From NCBI GenBank assembly GCA_034440575.1, contig JAOTOL010001554.1:62001-126000 (forward strand): a stretch of DNA of 64,000 nt. Direction: 5' to 3'. This document shows positions 39,301-51,300 of this stretch, one piece after another. The position numbers and the translations under genes are program-made. The DNA is from Imbricaverruca yamaguchii (taxonomy: Eukaryota; Arthropoda; Thecostraca; Neoverrucidae). Under the pieces are notes generated by a model, which worked only from the letters and a program-made list of their open reading frames with translations, had not been told where the DNA came from and made no database searches. Position 1 is the first letter of the stretch. Every line of letters starts with the position of its first letter.

Positions 39301-42300
39301 GAAAGTTGAAAACCATACGCCAGTAAGTCTGACATCCCTAGTCCGCAAGGTATTCGAATCAATTATCAGGGATAGAATAGTTAGCTATCTGGAAGGTAGC
39401 AGATTGATTCAAGATACTCAACATGGGCTTAGAAAAGGACGATCGTGCTTCACAAATCTCTTGGACTCTTTCAACTTCGCCACAGAACAATCTGATCATG
39501 GAAATCAGGTTGATGTAGCATATCTTGACTTTAGTAAGGCCTTTGACAAGGTACCCCATAAACGGTTAATGATAAAGCTTCAGTCCCATGGTATTGCAGG
39601 TAGCATCTTAAAATGGATAGAGTCGTGACTTTCAGATAAGACAGCAAAGAGTCATGCTAAATGGTACAAAGTCATCATGGCAAAATGTTCTTAGTGGAGT
39701 CCCCCAGGGGCAGCGTTGGAAAAGTGGCCCTTTTTTGGAACTTTTGGAATCCAAAGAATTATACACTCCGGAAAAAATACACTCCTTGCATTGCTGGATG
39801 AAGACATGCTTAACTAGCAAGACAGCTAGATGTCATTATACAACAGTGATGGCTTGGATGGAGAGGAAGATTCACTCATACTGGTCCCCTACCACATAAA
39901 CTTTCCAGTATAATTGAGGATAATGGACATTTGTTATTTCAGGTCATCTGCAGGCACATTCCAAGAGGAGGCAGGAGTGGAGTCGAAAATGAGATGCCAG
40001 CCAGATTGGAAGAATATCAGCTTGCTAGCATGCACAAGTACAAGAGATGTCAACAGATGACAAAATATGGATCACTGCAGTCTGCATATGATTTTAATGC
40101 CATTGAACATTCCATATTTCATAACATTCCATAACATTCCATCTGTGCATGTGTGATTGTCTGGTGAAGTGCAGGTGAATTAATAAACAGCCACCAATGC
40201 CTTCATGTGTATGTTCAGTTTGCCGCCAGATGTCAAGGTGGAAGCACGTGCACTGCAGCTCCAGGTTTCCAGATAAGTCGCTACAGAACAGGGCAGTACT
40301 CTAGTCTAAGCTGTGGATAGGTGTTTAGCAATTACTTCTGTGATTATATTTCATTAGTTTTTATCTTATAAGCATTTTCGTAGCACGCAAACTATACTAT
40401 ATTAACCTAGCGACGCCACAGGGCGCCATCTTGTGTGCGCCAAAGCGAGGCCGCGTGGCTTTCGGCGTGTTCTCGACGCTTCGATTTCTGTAGTTGGAGA
40501 TATTACAAGTGTGTAGATTTCATAAGTACATTAGACAACATTCATACTATCCTAACATACTTTATTTATTTTTTTGGGGTGCATGGTGTGTTTGGTGTTG
40601 AAGTTTAAGATAATTTAATTAGCAGTAAGTTTGTGGTATTCATAAGTGCTGTGTGACTGTTCATTTTTCTGTCTAGCCATAAGTCATACTTGTGTTGAAG
40701 AAAATTAGATTAGACATCTTGTGTATTTATTTAATTTAAAAAACAAAACAAACAAAAAAACAAAACAAAAACAAACAATTGTTTAATAGTTTCTGCTTTT
40801 CTTGAGGCACTCAGATAATAAACTGACAGTATAGGAGGTAGCGATTTATAGTGAATGATAGTTAGCTTTTTTGTCGGTTGTTTAGCGAGTTAATTTGAAT
40901 CTAAATCTAGGCATAAGCTGCAGCGTTTAGGATGGTTTCGACCAGGATGCAGGCACTAGAGGAAGAAATTAGGACCCTTAAGGCAGAGGTTTCCAATCTC
41001 AAGGCTGCCCTTGTTGCACAGGGTACGCAAGATAAAGCAACAAGGGGTCACTCCGTAGCAGGGACATCATATGCCCAGGTGGTCGCAGGCCACCAGGTAG
41101 CTGAGGCTTCCCCTACTGTGGAGGTGGCTGGGATCTCTCAGGAGGGGAGTTTTAATAGTGAACAGAGGAGGGGTAGTTCTGGTAGGTCACAGGAGGGGAA
41201 GTGGCATGAGGTCAGGGGTTGGAGGATTTGGAGACGCGAACCTAAGGAAAAGGTTAGTGAGTGGCAGGTGGCAGGTGGTAGGAGCGGGAGGAAGGCTAGC
41301 CAACCGGCCCAGCGGGCAGGCATAGTAACAACAAATATGTTTCAGGCATTGGATGACTGCCCCCAGGATAGCAGTAGTAAGGAGTCAGTGCTGGTCATAG
41401 GAGACTCTCGTGTGCGATATTTAGAGCGGGTATTTTGTAAAGGTAGGAGGGACAGGAGGTGCATCACCAGGCCTGGTGCCAACGTGAAGGACCTGGTACC
41501 TGCGGTGGCACAGGCCACCAGTGATCACCAGTTTAACACAGTCATAGTGCATGCAGGGGTAAATAACATAGGTCAGACTAGGAGTGAGGAGCTTCTGCGG
41601 GAGTACAGGGCCCTTCTGGCCACCATCAAGGGTACCAATAGTCATTATAACAGGAATTTTGCCTAGGGCTAGAGCCTCCCCTGAGTGGAGCTCTAGGGCA
41701 CTGGCAGCTAACGCCAGGGTAGGAAAGCTCTGCCATGAGCTAGGTTTTACATTTGTAGACGAGTGGAGCAGGTTTTATGCATCGTGGGACCTCTATCAGA
41801 GGGATGGCCTGCACTTTTCTGAGAAGGGGGTCCATGTGTTAGGCAAAGTATACGAGAATGTCCTTCAGGGAAACTAGAAAATGGGGTGGGGAGGGATAAA
41901 ATTGCATTGCCAACTCAGGAATATTCCAATAGTGTCAGCCAAGGCAATAGAACCTCAAAGTCTGCAAATAGGGACAGCAGCAACTCAAGGGGACAGAGTT
42001 ATAGTTCATCTAGTGATAAAAGAACTCAATATGAAAAAGCCAAAGGTGGTTATGGTGCATTCGTTAAGTGTATGATGTTTAATGCTCAGAGTATCCGTTC
42101 CAAATTTGATGAGTTCAAGTGTTATGTTGCTGAGGAGGAACCGGATTTTGTTTGCATTACGGAGGCATGGGTCAGTGAAGGGTATTTTGGAGATAACTTA
42201 CAGGACTATGAGATCCAGGGATACAATATGTTTTCGTGCAATAGGGGTCCAGCAATGAAAGGGGGTGGTGTAATGCTCTATATAAATAGCTTATTCAGTT

Positions 42301-45300
42301 ATCAAAAAGTAGCAGGTGGGGATAAAAATGTGTCTGTGGAGTCCATTTGGCTTGATGTCACTGTGGGAAAAGGCAACAGCAATGCTCTTAGGATAGGAGC
42401 TTTCTACCGATCAGGAACCCTGCCACATTCTCAGCAACTGGAGCTTGACAAGGTGATTTGTGAGGAAATCAGTAGAAACTTTAAGAGGAAGTGCCTTATT
42501 CTCGGTGACTTTAATCTAAAAGGTTATGAAAATGCTGGTATTGGCACCCCATCATGCAAAATGTTTAGGAAATGCCTTGAAGAGGACCTGTTCTTACACC
42601 AGTTTGTATCGGAACCTACCAGGCATGGTTCATTCCTGGACCTTGTATTCTCGGATTTAAGTGACTTGGTTCAAGACTTGACTGTAGGCGAAACTCTGGG
42701 AAAAAGTGACCATAACATAGTTAGGTTCAAGGCACATGTAGGGGAAATTATCAAGGATAATTTGGTAAAGGTTCCAAATTTCAAGAGAGCAGACTTTAAC
42801 GGCATGAGAGCGGCTTTAAGTGCCATCAGATGGGAAGAAGAATTCTCCAATTTAAATGCCTGTGAAATGTGGGAAAAGTTCAAATCTTACTTGAAGGCAA
42901 CTCAGATTAGACATGTCCCCCAAAAGCAAAGACGCAAAAGAAGGGTAGGAAAGCCAGCATGGCTTACACCAGACATGATAAAAGCAATTAAGGCTAAGAA
43001 AACTGCATTTAGAGTTTTTAAAGAAGCCTCAAATATTGTTGATCTAAAGGCGTATCGCAAAGCTAGAGACACTGTGAAGCAAAAAACCAGAGCAGCAAAG
43101 CGAGCAAAAGAACTGGATTTAGCTAGAAACTGTAATGGGGACAGTAAAAAGTTCTTTAGTTTCTACAAGCTGAGTAAAGTTTCTAGCACAATTGGTCCAC
43201 TGGAAGTAAACGGGACTACATTGGGTGAGGATAGTGAGATGGTTGAGGAGCTGAGCAAGCAGTTCAAATCAGTGTTTACATTGGAAGATATAACCAATCT
43301 GCCGACCATACACCATAGTTCAGTGACATGGGATCTGACAAATGATGTTGATTTCATTGATAGTGATGTTGCTTACAATCATATCAGGAAAATAAAGCAA
43401 AATAAGGCAGCAGGACCTGATGAAATTTATGCTAGGGTGTTGCGGGAAACTGAAAAGGAACTGGCATTTCCACTTAGTATAATATTTTGTAGATCAGTTT
43501 CACACAATGAAATTCCAACCGATTGGAAAAGGGAAAATGTAGTTCCTATTTTCAAGAAAGGAGAAGGAGGGAAAGTTGAAAACTATAGGCCAATAAGTCT
43601 CACATCCCTAGTATGCAAGGTACTCGAATCAATTATCAAGGATAGAATAGTTAGTTATCTGGAAGGTAGCAGATTGATTCAAAATACTCAACATGGGTTT
43701 AGAAAAGGACGATCGTGTCTCACAAACCTCTTGGACTTTTTGAACTTCGCCACAGAACAATTTGATCAGGGAAATCAGGTTGATGTAGCATATCTTGACT
43801 TTAGTAAGGCCTTTGACAAGGTACCCCATAAACGGTTAATGATACAGCTTCAGTCCCATGGTATTGCAGGTAGCATCTTAAAATGGATAGAGTTGTGGCT
43901 TTCAGATAGACAGCAAAGAGTGATGCTAAATGGTACAAAGTCATCATGGCAAAATGTTCTTAGTGGAGTCCCCCAGGGGTCAGTACTAGGGCCATTACTG
44001 TTCATTATATTTGTAAATAACATTGAAAGTGGCCTAAGCAGTAAAGTTTTGAAATTTGCGGATGATTTGAAGGTCTTTAGGGCAATAACAGGTCAGGATG
44101 AGCATATCTCGCTGCAAAAAGACTTAGACGAACTTGTGAAGTGGTCCGAAGAATTGCAAATGAAATTTAACTTTGATAAGTGCAAAATCATGCATGTAGG
44201 TAAGCAGCATATGAAGGCTCAATACTTGATGGGTGGCCAAGTGCTATCAGTGACTCAACAGGAGAAGGATTTAGGTGTTATTCTAAACACAAAACTGGGG
44301 GTATCAGAACAGACCAAGGAAGCCAGGAAGAAGGCACTGAGAATGCTCGGGGCAATAAATAGGAATGTATCATACAGAAGTGAGGAAGTGATCAGGAAGC
44401 TTTATTGTGCATACGTCAGGCCACACTTGGAATACTGCATCCAAGCTTGGTCTCCTAGCTATGAAAAAGATTGTTGGCTTTTGGAGAGAGTACAAAAGAG
44501 GGCTACAAAAATGGTTAATGGCATAAGCAACCTGGCATATGAGGAAAGATTAAAGAAATTGAATATGTTTTCACTTAGATATAGAAGGCTGAGAGGAGAT
44601 CTCATCGAGGTCTTCAAATTTGTCAATGGTCTGGAGAGGGGATACCTTGGGGAAATGTTTGAATTTAACAGAAATGATGCAATTAGAGGTCATAAATTCA
44701 AAATAAAAATTAACCACAGCAGAACAAGGTTAAGACAAACTTTCTTCACCAACAGGGTAGGGGAACACTGGAACCAGCTGCCAGAAAACATCGTCAGTAG
44801 CAGCACATTGAACATCTTTAAAAACAGCCTAGACAATCATTATAAGAATATAGGTCTTGCTTTTCAGTATTACAGGGAGGGCTGATTGACAGTTTTGGTG
44901 GGCAACTGGTGAAGTGTACAGAGTGCAACCAAGAAGGGCCCTTGTGGCTCATAGTTGCACTAATCTTTTATGTCTTTATGTTCTCCATTTGTGGAGAAAC
45001 CTCAGAACAGAGTCCAGATGTGCCCAGAAGAATGTATGGATGAACTCTAAGAGCTAGAGTGGCATCCACACAACTGGTAAGCCACAAAGGGTAGCACTTC
45101 CCCTAAATCCTCAGAATACTGGTGGATATGAGCCATGTTTTGCCATGGCATAGGAATTTTAATGGGTATTATTACTTTCCCACACATGTCTTACACACAT
45201 TTTACCTCCATGAAGCATACAAAGGTATTAGGTTTGGCTAAGTTATGCTAGATTAGTCTTTTTTCGTAAGTTAGCCATTTATCAAATTCCTTTGGGGATC

Positions 45301-48300
45301 ATTCAGGATTTAAAAAAAAGTTTTTGAATAAAAACACTCACGCTAGCATAGGCTGTTTGGTTAGAATAGGCCATTTAGTTTTGTTTTTTAAATGAACAAA
45401 TTGCTTAGAAAATTTCCATTAAAAATGCTTTCTTGCATCCATTAGGCTGCAGCTTTTTCCTTCATTTTTAGCATTACATTTCATGGTATATTTCCCAACC
45501 AAAACTGACCCACATTTTTGGTGTCATTTTGCTACCCAACTGCACTTGCCAAAAAAAATGTGTGGTCACATCATGTAGGTACCTACATTATGAACACATT
45601 CATAATCTTTGCATACAAAATAAATTTCAAGAAATCAAATCACCTTAAATGCAAATTTATCTGTTCAGAAAGTCAGAGAGACCAGAAAAGTCTAAAGTAT
45701 AATGGGGACAGGGTGCACCTAACAATTCCCTGAACATTTCATGAATGCACAAATAATGCTTGAATGCATGCATATCTATATCTGCAAAGTCAATGTGCCC
45801 AGTCATGTGTCAATGAGGCCCAGCCCCCGTTTTGAAAGAAAAACATTCACGCTTCAAAATGTCGTAAGTGAAGACAGGATTTGCCAGGCAAAGGCAAAAC
45901 AATCAGTTTTGTTCACTACTACGCTTGTCCGCAAAACATCGCAGCAATTAATATTATTACGTCCTGCTCCTTATCTTATCTGAAGATATCCCGTCACACA
46001 ACATAAGCTTACAGCTTTGGTTTATCCAAATCAATAACTCGCATAACCGTGAAGATATTTGATATAGGCAAGTAGGTAGATATTTACCTTCTCAGGTAAT
46101 ACCGACTCTCACACCACGGGCCAAAAACGCAGTCAATCCCATCCAGATGGCAGCGGATAACTTTAAAGAAAATCCTTCTTTCAGTGAAAAAAATAACTAC
46201 GCTCCCCTTACCAAATAAAGGAATTCATCTCTGCCAGCCCGACCGCATATGGCGGTCCGTTCTTGGATTCAGTAAAATCACCGCTCTCCGACTCCCACTC
46301 CGGCCGGAGCTATTTAAACCATTGCTACACAAAGTCATGGATAATGGATTTCTTTTTGCTTCCTTGGAGAATGATATGTTCTGCATCCAATGGGATAGAT
46401 AAAACCGTTCATATTTATATTATTAAGCAGTCAGAAGCGATATACATAAAAGATATCGGAAGGATTTTCCCCATGAAAATTGCCTGAATGGTACCAAAAC
46501 GTTCTTAAAACCTGGTAACACTTTGCTCCAAAATGAAGATCCATAGAACCAGAAATTTCACCTTCTTTCGATTTCATGACTTATATTGTTTCCGAATTTC
46601 ATCAACAAGCGGGAATAGTTGTGTTCATGCCACTCCGACCGGGAAGTTTTCCCACTCCGGACAAATTCAGATTTACTTGTGTTGATCAAATTATATACAA
46701 TCTTATAAGCCTCATTCTGATCCAATGATTAATTTCTTCCCATAATCCTGATTATTATTAATTGAAAAAAACAGTCCGCTGTAATTCTCTTGGCAGTTTC
46801 CTCTAACGTATTTTCGTTTTTATATTTCATAGCAATCATGGATTCAGGACGTCACGGTGTGAAGTTGAGCACGTGCTAAATAAGACCCTAATTTCCGCTC
46901 AGTCCGCGAAGATATTTAAGCTTCGCCCGGCGCACGTGCTGTCTTTTCGCTTCGGGCATCGGGAAGAGGTGGGCTCGCGACCCGGTCGTTATTTCTTGTG
47001 CTCTGTTTGTCTGCTTTGGGTTACGGTAGAAGAGAGTGAGGGGACTATTGGTGACAACTGTTTTGTGTTATCTGGGAACTTTGCGTCCTCAATATTCACG
47101 AAGAAGACTGCCTGTGTAGGTAGGTAGGTACCTACTACCTACCTACCTGGTGGACACAAACTCTTTGTTCTTGCGTGTTGCATCAGCATCGGCCACCACA
47201 GGGCTTATGGCAGAGTGGTTCCGTGATGGGTCAGTGGGCCAGTTAGGGCAATCAGGAGATATTTTGTGCATCGGTGAATGGCTTTGGGGTTGCTGATTGT
47301 GATGGATGGCCAGTGTGCACTAGCCGAGTGTCTTGAAAATGACAAAAGATGTTCGACCATTTTGCTGTGACAAGTTGTTCATTGCTAGGTTGCTTACACC
47401 TTTTTTTAGTGTCATTGGTCGGTTTTACAGCTGCAATTTTCTCCTGTCTAGCTGCTCTTGATCCTTCCATGTCAATCCTTGTTCAAATAAACATTACAGA
47501 CATGAACTAAACAAGTACATTGAAGAACTTTTATTATTCATAAAAATTAGTTCAAATCAATTATCTCAGCTTTTTAATGCAAAATAATCGCTTTGGGGTG
47601 GTGAGAATAAAATTATTTTAGATGGATTGCTTTAGTGTAATTTTCCTTAAACTATTTTACATTCCAAAACCTATATCCCAATAGTTGTGTGGTGTGAGCA
47701 TGTCGGGAGAATCAGGTATGGATTGATAAACTTGGTTGACGTCGATTAGGTATACTTTAGTTATTTTGTCTGCTGTTCAGGAAGTTGGCTTACAACCACA
47801 TTCTTCGCTAATTCAACCATGGTGCCAATTTGGTCTGGCATTCGTTCATCAGCTGCCATACACAGTAGAGCTGAGTGTAGTATCCACGTAAATCAGAAAG
47901 CATATTGCAATTTATTGATGTTTCTAGGTATAATTTTACTTATTTTAGCATCTTTGACAGTAGAACCTATTTAGTTATTAAAACTGATGTGATAATTATA
48001 TTTGGTCACTTTTAATGTATGCAGATCATTATGCCAGGTCTTTTCCCTCTATCTCATCCCAGGTCTCAGGAAAGAGACCTGCAAGCAAAGTTCCACAGTA
48101 AAGCTGACTATTATTCCAACCTGTAGAATTGGGTAAATTTGTAGTTTACATTATTTTTATTTCTTTCAATTTTTCAATGCAATGTTTGAGTATCCTTTGA
48201 ATACATTTTTTCCTCGCACTTATATTTTTCCTCATTTGCAATGGGCCCTACACAAACTATAACCAAACTTAATCCCTTTGTATGCTTCCTGTGGTGTAGA

Positions 48301-51300
48301 TGTATTGTGTGCATATAGATATATTGGCCAAGGTGTTTGGTATTTTTGTTTTCAAAGGTTTTTGTTGGGAAAAAATTGGGAATACTATGTATGAACCAAA
48401 TTTGGGAGATGCAGCCACTTGTTTTCTCAGGAAGTGCTTACTTTTTGGTTTGTCATAGTGATAACTTCCATAATGTGCCATTTATGCCACACTGCTGTTC
48501 TTTGTTCCATAATTTACCCATCCCCATCCAGCACTTTTTGGATGTGACCAAGGGAAAATTCAACACTCCATATACTTGATTCAACACTAATTCACATTGC
48601 AGATGCTTAATTTCTGACTCGGTCACTATCAATCCACAAGAATGCTCAAAGAAACTGACAGGCTGCACAGCTTTGGGCTGTGAGGCACAGGTGATGTCAC
48701 AATAAACATTACACCGGTTCTTAAATTAAAATATGTAGGTTTGTATTAGTTCAGATGAGAATAGATTGTATTGTTAGGTTAGGTTTTCCCATTTAATTAT
48801 TAATTCTCATAGTATTTGTCGGTCTCGAGGCAAAATTGGATGCAGCAGAAGTCTGTTGCCATTATTACTTTTGTGTCTGCTTACCAGCGCAAACATTTGT
48901 GTGGGTTGTGACCAAGTCCCATGCTGCATATGTTTGATCACAGGCAAAAACATTGTTTCAGATGACTGGCTTCCTGGTTAGGTTAGCATATGTTATGCAA
49001 TAATACATTTTATATATTATGGTACATTATTTTGGTTGGTTGTTTTCCAACACTTCTGCAGTTGTCATGTAGTGTCAACAATCTCATGCTGATTGGTTGC
49101 AGGTGAAGAGTAGCAATGGGTGAGGCTACACATTATCATTATCTTAAGGTTAGGCTAGGTTTAAAAAAAAGATCCATTGAGTTATGGGCACATGTGACCA
49201 GAGCAGTCAATGTGCCCAAAAACCCAAATAACTAATATTTTCCATTATTTATTTATTTTTTAGTTTGTAGACAAATAACCATGAGCAGCCATGAGCATGG
49301 CTCCTATCAGTTTAAACTTAGCCCTGTGGTGCATTTGTTACGCTCCAGGATCATGGGTAGCTAAGCTTTCTTTTGAGGACAAACATGCAAGTTCATAATT
49401 TTTCTGCTAATGGTGCCATTCCAGTGGGGTTATTCACTGCAATTTACTAACTTTGAATTGACTTCCAATTAATTAAATTAAAAAATGAAATTTACTGCAG
49501 GTGCAGTATTGTTGCATAAATGCAATGATACTGCATGGAATTAGGTATTGTAGAATGAAAGGTTATGTTCAAAACAAATATAGGAATGTAACCTAACCTA
49601 TCCTAACCTTCCATGCAATATTTTCTTTAATTTGCTGATGTTCAAACCAATTGTCATTTGGAACATAAATTGATACATGAGTTAGATGTATGATCACCTT
49701 TAATTTACACAATAATTTAGAATGCTTATGAGGGTGACTAAGATGATGTGATCACTTATTCTCTGTGCAAATACTTTTCAGGTTGTGAGCAAAATCATGC
49801 CAAGAACTGGCTGGGTTAGGTAACAGCACCAAAACAAATTAAAAAAAACATGATCCAGCCTAACCCAACTTAGGGTAAAATATCAAAGAAGTAGGATGAG
49901 ACTTAATGCGGAGCATTTTATTTTCTGATAATTTAAAAAATTAAAAGCTTATCATATGCTCTTTTTTAAGAATAAGAAAGTATTTTGTTGTATTTGTGAA
50001 AAGAGGAAACTGGCATTGTGCTTTGGCTGGCATTGGCAGATGGTAACAAGACAGACTTTTACAAGCATTTTTATTTGCTCGTATTGTTGTCCGAGTTTTT
50101 TTTCTCTCTTCAGAATGACATACATGTGAGTAAGGTGATGGGACCACTTATGTGCCAGGAAAATGGTTTTTGCTAAAAATGTTTGACAAATTTTCAGACA
50201 TAAAAATCCTAACCAAACCTAACCAATTTGCTTGTGCTTTATGGAGGTAAATGCATGCAAAAACTTTTCTTGTTACCACCTTGAAGCACAATACTTAATT
50301 TCTGAAGAATTTTCACAGTCAGTTTTTTTTAAATTCAAAAGCAAGTTAGGCAGTGTTAGGTTTTCTTCTTAGTTTTTATATTTTTGGGAGGCCTGCTAGG
50401 CCAGGTTAGGCTATGTTGCTTTCTTAACCTTTCTTTTTATGCAATGTTGCCTAACTCTAAGCCCATTTTGAATTGTTCTCACAAAGCTATTTAGGGGATG
50501 AGTAGTCTAGGGATAAGGTCCCCATCTCAATTGAAGGGTGCTACATGGCCTCCACAGTTCATGTGCCCATAAACTCCAATAATGACAGTTGACAATTGAA
50601 GGGTTGTGAGCTTGAGTCTCCTGACACTATTCTTTGCCTGCAACCAATCAGAGAGAGAGCTAGGTGAGGCTACATGCTGACTGTTGATGTGTCAAAGCAA
50701 TAATCACCACCACCACCACCACAAAACTTGTTCCTTTTATACATCCCTAAGTCAGGTATGTATGAAAAGGAATATGGATATCCTATTTGGTAGTGTATTG
50801 AAGGAACTTTTTTTTGACATCTCACCTCCCAATGTTTAAACACTTACGAAACCTACCCTATGTGTATGCTTAATGGGTTTATAACAATGCCATTGTTCAC
50901 AGACTTCCATCATTTGCTGTATTGCATTGTCAAGAGCAAGTTTGAAGAAGTGCCTTCAGTAGCTATGGTATGTGCTGCCTTGTCATCTAGAACTCTTATT
51001 TGTCAAAGTTCATAGATAGGCATCATATTCCTCATTCTTTTGCATTGCTTTACCAATGTTATTGTTCAGAACCATTAAACATGCAACCCGATGACATTTT
51101 ATGTTAAGCAGCTCTAGCAGCTGCACTATGCATGTGTGTAAATGTTTCTTTTGTGCAAATTTTCAGTGCTTAGTAATGCCTGTTGTTACATGCTATTTTA
51201 TATCATTCCTTTCCAAACAACTGATGTCAGCTGGATCCTGAGCCACTGCCATCTATTGTGTTATGGCTGTTTGATTAATGGTCTGAAGCTGTATGGCATT

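Larger units (their letters stand above)
40217..44976 (+). mobile_element. CR1-b LINE, full length (4760 bp), 7-bp TSD
   Basis: Bounded by TATGTTC at 40210-40216 and 44977-44983; DT1-a, which lacks the LINE, reads ATTCTTCATTTGTG at the equivalent place. It has a 5' UTR of about 715 bp, ORF1 with one frame break, an intact ORF2 and a short 3' UTR ending TTTTATGTCTT. The short duplication and tail fit CR1-clade target-primed insertion. Confidence 0.92.

Noticed and set aside
46873..47127. 84-codon frame in a locally GC-richer part of DT1-b
   Set aside because: No similarity, no splice context, and inside a transposon with no other coding signal.
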